From NCBI GenBank assembly GCA_040255445.1, contig JBDZUZ010000170.1, positions 1 through 7,360 of the forward strand: DNA of 7,360 nt, in the 5' to 3' direction. Under the pieces are notes generated by a model, which worked only from the letters and a program-made list of their open reading frames with translations, was not told the origin of the DNA and made no database searches. Made by a program: the position numbers and the translations under genes. The stretch comes from JBDZUZ01 sp040255445 (GTDB lineage: Bacteria; Planctomycetota; Phycisphaerae; Phycisphaerales; UBA1924). Shown here in pieces: positions 1 through 5,472 of the stretch. Within the stretch, counting starts at the first letter, position 1, and each line of letters starts with the position of its first letter.

Positions 1-1
1 G

Positions 2-67
2 ACAGCGAACCTGAGCCTGGGGGATCCCATGGCCACCAGCCCGAACGCCGACAGCCCGACCGGTTGA
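2..67 (+). CDS. Possible 3' end of an upstream gene (partial)
   Basis: Frame 2 is open from the window edge to a TGA at 65-67 and would encode a 21-residue tail ending in SPNADSPTG. The tail is hydrophilic and has no recognisable domain, so no function can be given. Tight gene packing and the overlap of its stop with a TTG start for ybeY (TTGA, 64-67) are the only support. Frame 1, the ybeY frame, is also open from base 1, so these bases could instead be an N-terminal extension of YbeY. Frame 3 is closed by a stop in the first dozen bases. In many bacteria ybeY follows phoH or a 7TM-HD gene, but nothing visible here identifies either. Confidence 0.35.
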   Translation, partial: TANLSLGDPMATSPNADSPTG

Positions 68-114
68 GCCCCGACCGGTTGAGCCCCGACCGGCTGAGCC
101 CCGACCGGCTGAGC
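55..114 (+). repeat. Tandem repeat, 4 units of 15 bp
   Basis: Four directly adjacent 15-base units lie at 55-69, 70-84, 85-99 and 100-114. Each reads CCCGACCGGYTGAGC. Units 1 and 2 have T and units 3 and 4 have C at the variable base. In the ybeY frame each unit adds a five-residue SPDRL-type block, and in the upstream frame the first unit supplies the TGA stop. Units 1 and 2 each contain a TTG that could start ybeY (64 and 79); in units 3 and 4 it is CTG. The array ends directly before GTG 115, where YbeY-like sequence begins. Confidence 0.95.
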
Positions 115-684
115 GTGGAGCTATTGGACGATTCGCGCCGGCTCGATCGAGCGGCCCTCGCGTGGCTCATCAACCACATCCAGACAGCGGTCAGGCGTCT
201 CGGCGGCCTGGGCGAGATCCGCATCCGCATCGTCGAGGACGATGCGATGGCCGCCGCCCACCTCGAGTTCGCCGAGGTCGAGGGCACGACCGATGTCCTG
301 ACCTTCGACATGTCCGACCCCGATGAACAGCCCGAGGGCTGGGGGGTCGACCCCGCGGTCTTCGAGCCCGAGACCGTCGCCGACCCCGCGTGGCGGGCCG
401 CATCGGTCGTAGCGCTCGATGTCGACCTGATGCTCTGCATCGACGAGGCGGCGCGGCGGGGGGCCGCGGCGGGGCACTCGACTGAGAAAGAACTGTTGTT
501 GTACGCGGTGCACGGTGTGCTGCACTGCCTGGGCCACGACGACCACGACGAGTCGGCGGCGGCGTTGATGCACCGGGTGGAAGATGCGGTGCTGGGAGCG
601 ATCGGTGTCGGCGCGGTGTACGCGCCGGGCCTCGCCGCGGAAGAGTCGGACCCCGCACATGGCGGCGGGACCGCGGCGGGCTGA
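64..684 (+). CDS. ybeY: Endoribonuclease YbeY (rRNA maturation factor)
   Basis: YbeY is a cytoplasmic zinc-dependent endoribonuclease of the UPF0054 family that acts in 16S rRNA 3' maturation and ribosome quality control. Numbering from TTG 64 (206 residues), the family box TTDVLTFD is at 75-82, the metal site HGVLHCLGHDDHD at 150-162, and the closing helix with M169, E173 and G181 matches the usual C-terminus. E. coli YbeY is 155 residues; here there is an acidic, proline-rich insertion at about 83-115 and a 20-residue low-complexity tail. The start is uncertain. TTG 64, TTG 79 and GTG 115 are all in frame, none has a Shine-Dalgarno, and homologous-looking sequence begins at VELLDD, so GTG 115 (189 residues) is quite possible. 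Two conserved positions differ: Asp160 sits where the third zinc His is expected, with His one residue later, and Ala70 sits where E. coli has Arg59. The family call is firm; the start is not. Confidence 0.93.
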   Translation: MSPDRLSPDRLSPDRLSVELLDDSRRLDRAALAWLINHIQTAVRRLGGLGEIRIRIVEDDAMAAAHLEFAEVEGTTDVLTFDMSDPDEQPEGWGVDPAVFEPETVADPAWRAASVVALDVDLMLCIDEAARRGAAAGHSTEKELLLYAVHGVLHCLGHDDHDESAAALMHRVEDAVLGAIGVGAVYAPGLAAEESDPAHGGGTAAG

Positions 685-686
685 GC

Positions 687-691
687 GGAGG
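687..691 (+). promoter_or_regulatory. Shine-Dalgarno that fixes a TTG start
   Basis: GGAGG lies eight bases before TTG 700 and just after the ybeY stop. It is the only strong Shine-Dalgarno before any gene here. It decides the start of the CBS-pair gene in favour of TTG 700, because the nearer ATG at 693 is only one base from the motif and reaches a TAG after four codons. Confidence 0.75.
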
Positions 692-699
692 CATGGCTG

Positions 700-2052
700 T
701 TGGATAGCGGGTTATGGCTGGCGGTGGTGGTGGTGGCGCTCGGCGGCGGCGCGGTCTTCTCCGCGCTCGCGCAGGCGCTGCGTGATCTCTCGCGCACGAC
801 GCTCGAAGAGATCGCCGCGATCCGGAACAAGCGGCGCAAGGCCCGCTGGGTCGACGCCATCGTCGACGATGTCGATGGCCACGCCAACGCGATCGCTCTG
901 CCGCGGATCGTCTGCAACCTGGTCGTGGTCGTGGCGATGGTGCTGTGGATCGCCGGGCTCCGCGGCGTCGCGCCCGCGTGGTTCGAGCGGATCGTCGGTG
1001 TCGCGTCCGCCTCGCTGCTGCTCTGGATCTTCAACGTCGTCCTGCCCGCCGCGGTCGCGCGGCACGCGGGCGAGGTCACCGTCTACACCTGGTCGGGCCT
1101 GCTCCGCGCCACGTGGTACCTGACGCGCCCGCTCCACCCGATCTGGACGCTCTTCGACGAAATCATCCGCCGCCTCTCGGGCCGCACCAAGGAAGACGAG
1201 GCCGAGGCCTACCAGGAGGAGATCCTCTCCGCCGTCGAGGATGCGCAGGAGGAAGGCCGCTTCGACGAGATCGAACGCGACATGATCGAGGCGGTGGTCC
1301 GCTTCCGCGACAAGACCGTCGGCCAGGTCATGACCCCGCGCACCGAGATCGAGGCGATGGAGCTCTCCAACAACCTCGGCCAGGTCGCCGACACCATCCG
1401 CTCGATCGGCCACAGCCGCATCCCGGTGTACGAAGAGAACATCGACCACATCATCGGCATCTTCTATGTGAAGGACCTGATGCGCTGGCTCGCGGGCGAC
1501 GGCACCGGCCGCACCGGCCGCACCTTCGACCTCAAAGCCCTGCTGCGCCCCGCGCTCTTCGTGCCCGAGAGCAAGACGCTCCGCGAACTGCTCGCAGAAC
1601 TGCTTGCCAAACGCGTGCACATCGCGATCGTGGCCGATGAATACGGCGGCACCGCGGGCCTGGTCACCATCGAGGACATCGTCGAGGAAGTCTTCGGCGA
1701 CATCCAGGACGAGTACGAGCAGCCCGATGAGGAAGGCCCCGAAGTCACCGTCGAGGCCGACTCCCGCGCTGCCGATGTCGATGCCCGCGCGTACATCGAC
1801 GATGTCAACGATGCGCTGCGCCCGCTGGGCGTCGAACTCCCCGAGAGCGAGGACTACGACACGGTGGGCGGGTTCGTGACCTCCACGCTGGGCCGCATCC
1901 CGGTGGCGGGCGAGTCGTTCCGCCACGGCGAGGCGATGATCACGGTGCTCGAGGCCGAGCCGGTGCGGGTGGTGCGGGTGCGGGTCGAGGCCGCCGCGGG
2001 CCCGGAACAGCCGCAGGACCCGGTCGAGAACGAGGCATCCCGGGCAGGCTAG
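700..2052 (+). CDS. HlyC/CorC (CNNM/CBS-pair) family membrane protein
   Basis: This 450-residue inner-membrane protein has the HlyC/CorC layout: an N-terminal CNNM-type (DUF21) membrane domain, a cytosolic CBS pair, and a C-terminal CorC_HlyC domain. Relatives are linked to Mg2+/Co2+ efflux or tolerance; the 'hemolysin' name is historical. Membrane segments are visible at about 5-24, 70-89 and 98-118. The CBS pair spans about 205-335 and carries VMTPRTEIEAM (210-220), HSRIPVYEENIDHIIGIFYV (238-257) and the hallmark VADEYGGTAGLVTIEDIVEE (311-330). The C-terminal domain covers about 350-430, with YDTVGGFV at 386-393. The start is TTG with a good Shine-Dalgarno, 15 bases after ybeY, so co-transcription with ybeY is likely. 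The membrane domain is odd: where relatives have a GE(V/I)xPK motif it reads NVVLPAA (112-118), losing the Glu and Lys. Family assignment is certain; transport activity is not. Confidence 0.93.
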   Translation: MDSGLWLAVVVVALGGGAVFSALAQALRDLSRTTLEEIAAIRNKRRKARWVDAIVDDVDGHANAIALPRIVCNLVVVVAMVLWIAGLRGVAPAWFERIVGVASASLLLWIFNVVLPAAVARHAGEVTVYTWSGLLRATWYLTRPLHPIWTLFDEIIRRLSGRTKEDEAEAYQEEILSAVEDAQEEGRFDEIERDMIEAVVRFRDKTVGQVMTPRTEIEAMELSNNLGQVADTIRSIGHSRIPVYEENIDHIIGIFYVKDLMRWLAGDGTGRTGRTFDLKALLRPALFVPESKTLRELLAELLAKRVHIAIVADEYGGTAGLVTIEDIVEEVFGDIQDEYEQPDEEGPEVTVEADSRAADVDARAYIDDVNDALRPLGVELPESEDYDTVGGFVTSTLGRIPVAGESFRHGEAMITVLEAEPVRVVRVRVEAAAGPEQPQDPVENEASRAG

Positions 2053-2056
2053 CCCA

Positions 2057-2062
2057 TACCAT
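2057..2062 (+). promoter_or_regulatory. Candidate -10 element before cysS (TACCAT)
   Basis: TACCAT fits the TANNNT pattern of bacterial -10 elements and ends eight bases before the cysS ATG, in an 18-base gap that has no Shine-Dalgarno. A transcript starting the usual 6-8 bases downstream would begin at or next to the start codon. I see no convincing -35 hexamer upstream. The motif is short and could be chance; its support is the matching arrangement before the permease gene. Confidence 0.3.
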
Positions 2063-2070
2063 CCGGGCCC

Positions 2071-3693
2071 ATGCCGCTGCGACTCTACAACACGCTGACC
2101 AGATCGATGGAGCCGTTCCGCCCCGCGGACCCTTCGCGGGTGACCTTCTACACCTGCGGCCCCACGGTCTACGACGATGCCCACATCGGCAACTTCCGCT
2201 CCTTCCTCGCGGCGGATGTGCTGCGCCGATTCATCGAGAGCCCGCTGTGCATCGTGGAAGGGCCCGATGGCCCCGCACCCGGCCCGCGCAGCGTCGTGCA
2301 CGTCATGAACATCACCGATGTCGGCCATATGACCGACGACGCCGCGGGCGGCGAGGCGGGCGAGGACCGCATGGCCGTCGCCGGCCGCCGCATCGCGGAA
2401 GCCAAGAAGTCGGGCAAGCTCCCCGCGGGCGCCTCGGTCGACCCCGGCGACCCGCGCCAGATCGCCGCCTTCTACGCCGAGCGATTTCTTGAAGACGCCC
2501 GCACGCTGGGCCTCAAGGTCGCGGTCGAGGCGAAGGACACACCGGCCCTGATGCCCCGCGCCACGCAGCACGTCGACGGCATGATCCGCGTGATCGGCCG
2601 TTTGATCGACGCGGGACACGCGTACGTCGTCGGCACGCCCGGCTCGCGCGTCGTCTACTTCCGCGTCAAGAGCTTCGCGCCCTACGGCCGCCTCAGCGGC
2701 AACACCCTCGAACAACTCCGCGAGGGCGAGGGCGGACGCATCGCCGCGGCGAACCAGGCCCAGAAAGAACACCCCGCCGACTTCCTTCTCTGGAAAGAAG
2801 ATGCGCGGCACATCATGAAGTGGCCGAGCCCCTGGGGCGAGGGCTACCCGGGCTGGCACATCGAGTGCACCGTCATGGCCGTCCGCGGCCTGCTGGGCGC
2901 CGATGTCGCGGATTTCGCGCGCCCCGACGGCGAATCGATCATCGACCTGCACTCGGGCGGTGAGGACAACATCTTCCCGCACCACGAGTGCGAGATCGCC
3001 CAAAGCTGCTGCGCCTTCAACGCCGAGCCCAGCGCGGGTTCCTTCGCGCGGATGTGGTTCCACCCGCGCTTCCTCGTCGTCGAGGGCGAGAAGATGAGCA
3101 AGAGCCGCGGCAACTTCTTCACGCCCAAGGACCTCTTCGCCAGGGGCGTCGAGCCGGCCGCGCTGCGCCTCGAACTCATCCGCACGCACTACCGCAGCAA
3201 CGCCAACTTCACCGAGCAGGGCCTCAAGGACGCCCAGCGCATGATCGATCGCTGGCGGCGCATCGCGGATGTGGGCGGCGGCGCATCCAGCGGGGTCCTC
3301 AAGCCCGCATCGGCCCACGGCCGCCGCGCTCTCGACGAGTTCACCCGCGCCATGGAGGATGATCTCAACGTCGCCGGCGCGATCGCCGCGGTCAACACCT
3401 TCGCCTCCGCCTGCGAAGCCGCCACGCCCGAGGACGCCGGTGTGATGCACGTGATCGACGCCGTGCTCGGCGTGCTCGCGCTCGAACGGCCCAGGGCCGT
3501 CACCAGCGACATCGGCATCTTCGCGGCGGGCGTCGATCCCGACCCCGCCGTTGTGGCGCTCCTCGAAGAGCGCCGGACCGCCCGCGCGGCGAAGGACTTC
3601 AAGCGGTCCGACGCCATCCGCGATGAACTCACCGCGATGGGCTACGCGATCAAGGACGCCCCGGGCGGAAAGGTCGAGGTCCGCCGGGCCTGA
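2071..3693 (+). CDS. cysS: Cysteine--tRNA ligase (CysRS)
   Basis: This cytosolic class I aminoacyl-tRNA synthetase joins cysteine to tRNA-Cys using ATP. It can be aligned by eye with E. coli CysRS along most of its length. The HIGH-type motif is HIGN (38-41) after YTCGPTVYD. The KMSKS loop is at 341-345. The zinc ligands are present: Cys29, Cys266 in GWHIEC, and His304 and Glu308 in FPHHECE. The DALR anticodon-binding region follows, ending in a family-typical tail (ARAAKDFKRSDAIRDEL, 504-520). At 540 residues it is about 80 longer than E. coli CysRS (461). Much of the excess lies at 59-78 and 86-130, around an NITDVGHMTDD segment that replaces the usual NITDIDDK. ATG 2071 opens the protein at the expected PLRLYNTLTR. 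There is no Shine-Dalgarno. It sits 18 bases after the CBS-pair gene and probably belongs to the same run, perhaps with its own promoter. Confidence 0.97.
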   Translation: MPLRLYNTLTRSMEPFRPADPSRVTFYTCGPTVYDDAHIGNFRSFLAADVLRRFIESPLCIVEGPDGPAPGPRSVVHVMNITDVGHMTDDAAGGEAGEDRMAVAGRRIAEAKKSGKLPAGASVDPGDPRQIAAFYAERFLEDARTLGLKVAVEAKDTPALMPRATQHVDGMIRVIGRLIDAGHAYVVGTPGSRVVYFRVKSFAPYGRLSGNTLEQLREGEGGRIAAANQAQKEHPADFLLWKEDARHIMKWPSPWGEGYPGWHIECTVMAVRGLLGADVADFARPDGESIIDLHSGGEDNIFPHHECEIAQSCCAFNAEPSAGSFARMWFHPRFLVVEGEKMSKSRGNFFTPKDLFARGVEPAALRLELIRTHYRSNANFTEQGLKDAQRMIDRWRRIADVGGGASSGVLKPASAHGRRALDEFTRAMEDDLNVAGAIAAVNTFASACEAATPEDAGVMHVIDAVLGVLALERPRAVTSDIGIFAAGVDPDPAVVALLEERRTARAAKDFKRSDAIRDELTAMGYAIKDAPGGKVEVRRA

Positions 3694-3706
3694 GCCCCTT
3701 CGGCTC
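3692..3706 (+). terminator. Short hairpin after cysS, weak terminator candidate
   Basis: GAGCC and GGCTC form a perfect five-base-pair stem around a five-base loop, overlapping the cysS stop codon. No T-run follows (the next bases are C-rich), so it does not look like a standard intrinsic terminator. It may only be a chance palindrome in G+C-rich DNA, or a minor mRNA 3'-end structure before the next gene. Confidence 0.2.
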
Positions 3707-3734
3707 CCCCGCCTGTCCTCACCCCGGCCGCCGA

Positions 3735-3740
3735 TATCAT
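3735..3740 (+). promoter_or_regulatory. Candidate -10 element before the permease gene (TATCAT)
   Basis: TATCAT ends ten bases before ATG 3751 and partly overlaps the in-frame ATG at 3739. As before cysS, there is no Shine-Dalgarno and no clear -35 hexamer. If it is a -10 element, the transcript would start within a few bases of ATG 3751, which would make ATG 3739 an unused start. It lies in a 45-base gap, the longest in the window, where an internal promoter would be expected. Confidence 0.35.
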
Positions 3741-5472
3741 GCACCCGCCGATGCGACGAAGGCCCTCCATCACGCTCTGGCGAGCCACCATCGCCGACCT
3801 GGCCAAGCTCGTCGTCATGAGCACGGTTGTGCTCGTGTCGGTGATCGCCTTCGCCGCCACCGTCAAGCCCCTCTCCGACGGCACGCTGCAGGCCGGCGAC
3901 CTGCTCCGCTTCATGCTGCTGGCGATGGTCCCGATGCTCGCCTACGCCCTGCCCTTCGCCGCGGGTTTCGCCGCGACGCTCGTCTATCACCGCGTCGCGA
4001 CCGACAACGAGGCCACCGCGGCCCACGCCAGCGGGATCAGCCACCGTTCGCTTGTCGGTCCCGCCGCCGCGGTCGCCCTCTCGCTCGCGGTCGGGCTCGC
4101 CGGGCTCAACGAGTTCGTCATCCCCAGGTTCCTGCAGGAGATGCAGCGGATCATCACCGTCGATCTCGCCCGCCTGCTGGCGCAGGAGATCCAGCGCGGC
4201 AAGGCCGTGCGCGTCTCGGGCATGATGGTCTACGCCGATTCCGCCCGCCGCGCTGTGCCCGATCCCTCCAGCGGCGCGACCGACTACCTCCTGCTCGCCA
4301 AGATGGCCGCGGTCGAGACCGATGCCGCCGGCGCGCCCGTGACCGAGGTCACCGCCAACATCGGCCGGCTCTGGCTCTTCCCCGTCGCGGGAGACGGGCA
4401 GACAGTCGCCGCGCCCGAGAGCGAGGCCGGCCGCCCGCCGATGTCGCGCGTGCTCATGCGGCTCGAGAACGCCGTGATCGCCCGCGGCGATGAGGCCCTG
4501 GGCGTCGCTCGCGATTACTTCGAGATCGACTGGATCGTGCCCAACGCGTTCCGCGACAACCCCAAGTACCTGACGATGTTCGAGCTCGCGCGGCTGAAGG
4601 ACCATCCCGAGCGGATGAACTTCATCGAGCTGCGCCGCCGCGATCTGGTCTACGCCCTCGCGGGGTACGAAGCGCTGCGCTCGATCGACCGCGGTCTCAA
4701 GAGCGGCCGCGAGGTGCGCCTGGCCGATGACCGTGGCCGCGAACTGATCCTCCGCGGCTCGGGCATCGAGCCCGCCGGCGCGGCGTGGCGCATCATCCCG
4801 CTGCCCGCCACCCCCGAGGGCCCCGGCCAGGTGCAGGCCGAGCTCGTCCGCGCCGCCGAGGGCGGCCGCGGCCGCACGCTCATGATCTCCCGCGACGCCC
4901 GCCTCGTCGTCGACCGCGGCCCCGATCAGGCCAACCGCACCTTCGAGCTCCGCCTCGAAATGAAGCGGGCCCGCACCCGCGACCTGGGCGGCGACCAGCA
5001 GGCCGCCGCCGAGCGCGCCGAGATCGCCGTCACCGGCTTCAAGCCGCAGCCCGATCCCGCGGCCGAGTACCTCAAGATGCCGTCGCGTCAGCTCCTCAAG
5101 GAAGCGAGCCCCGTGCTCGCATCGGAATCGCCCGATCCCCTGGTGCGCGATGCCGCCCGCGAGCTCGACCGCCGCCTGGGCACGCTGTCGATCGCCGTGC
5201 TGAGCAAGCAGAACGAGCGCATGGCGCTCGCGTTCTCGTGCGCGGTGATGGTGCTCACCGGCGCGGTCACCGCGCTGAAGTTCTCCAAGAAACTCCCGCT
5301 CACCGTCTATCTCTGGACCTTCTTCCCCGCGGTAGCAACGCTGGTGACCATCAGCGGCGGGCAGCAGCTGATGGAGAAATCGCTGGTCGCGGGGATCGTG
5401 ATGATGTGGAGCGGCGTGGCGGGCCTGCTGCTGTACACCTGGCTCATGTTCCGCTCGCTGGCGCGGCACTGA
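3739..5472 (+). CDS. LptF/LptG (YjgP/YjgQ) family permease
   Basis: Members of this family are the membrane subunits of the LptB2FG ABC transporter, which extracts lipopolysaccharide from the inner membrane. The 577-residue product has the family layout of three N-terminal and three C-terminal membrane segments (about 23-42, 60-83, 107-128 and 496-513, 520-540, 545-569) around a soluble domain. The first half carries the typical stretch after the second helix, with DNEATAAHASGISHRSL (89-105) and then a helix ending in NEFVIPRF. The second half restarts with NERMALAFSCAVMVLTGAV (492-510), like the E-x-x-R-x-A-x-P/A entry to TM4. E. coli LptF and LptG are about 360 residues; here the middle domain is some 200 residues larger. 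The start may be ATG 3739 or ATG 3751. The gene overlaps the next by one base. No partner LptF/G or LptB gene is in the window, so which of the two paralogues it represents, and whether its cargo is lipopolysaccharide, is open. Confidence 0.82.
   Translation: MHPPMRRRPSITLWRATIADLAKLVVMSTVVLVSVIAFAATVKPLSDGTLQAGDLLRFMLLAMVPMLAYALPFAAGFAATLVYHRVATDNEATAAHASGISHRSLVGPAAAVALSLAVGLAGLNEFVIPRFLQEMQRIITVDLARLLAQEIQRGKAVRVSGMMVYADSARRAVPDPSSGATDYLLLAKMAAVETDAAGAPVTEVTANIGRLWLFPVAGDGQTVAAPESEAGRPPMSRVLMRLENAVIARGDEALGVARDYFEIDWIVPNAFRDNPKYLTMFELARLKDHPERMNFIELRRRDLVYALAGYEALRSIDRGLKSGREVRLADDRGRELILRGSGIEPAGAAWRIIPLPATPEGPGQVQAELVRAAEGGRGRTLMISRDARLVVDRGPDQANRTFELRLEMKRARTRDLGGDQQAAAERAEIAVTGFKPQPDPAAEYLKMPSRQLLKEASPVLASESPDPLVRDAARELDRRLGTLSIAVLSKQNERMALAFSCAVMVLTGAVTALKFSKKLPLTVYLWTFFPAVATLVTISGGQQLMEKSLVAGIVMMWSGVAGLLLYTWLMFRSLARH

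Noticed and set aside
693..707. ATG at 693 as the start of the CBS-pair gene
   Set aside because: It is in a different frame and stops at TAG after four codons. GGAGG is also too close to it, while it is well placed for TTG 700.
945..1640. Overlapping + strand frame inside the CBS-pair gene
   Set aside because: It is an Arg/His/Pro-rich shadow translation with no membrane or domain signal, out of frame with a firmly identified gene. The similar frames at 584-1123, 2988-3362, 5651-5971 and 5984-6988 are rejected for the same reason.
3692..3720. Strong intrinsic terminator between cysS and the permease gene
   Set aside because: Only a five-base-pair stem is present and the following bases are C-rich with no T-run. 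It is kept only as a low-confidence hairpin.
712..5469. A 1585-codon open frame on the - strand covering four genes
   Set aside because: Its product is an Asp/Gly/Arg/Ala/His-rich sequence without domains, and it lies opposite well-identified genes. In G+C-rich DNA, the codon-position bias of the + genes keeps this antisense frame free of stops. A homologue search with no hits, or stops in close relatives, would confirm.
4785..5471. Upstream extension of the glycosyltransferase frame into the permease gene
   Set aside because: The translated part is Arg/Pro/Ala-rich and unlike any protein, while the permease frame carries the family motifs. ATG 5472 overlapping the permease stop is the natural start.
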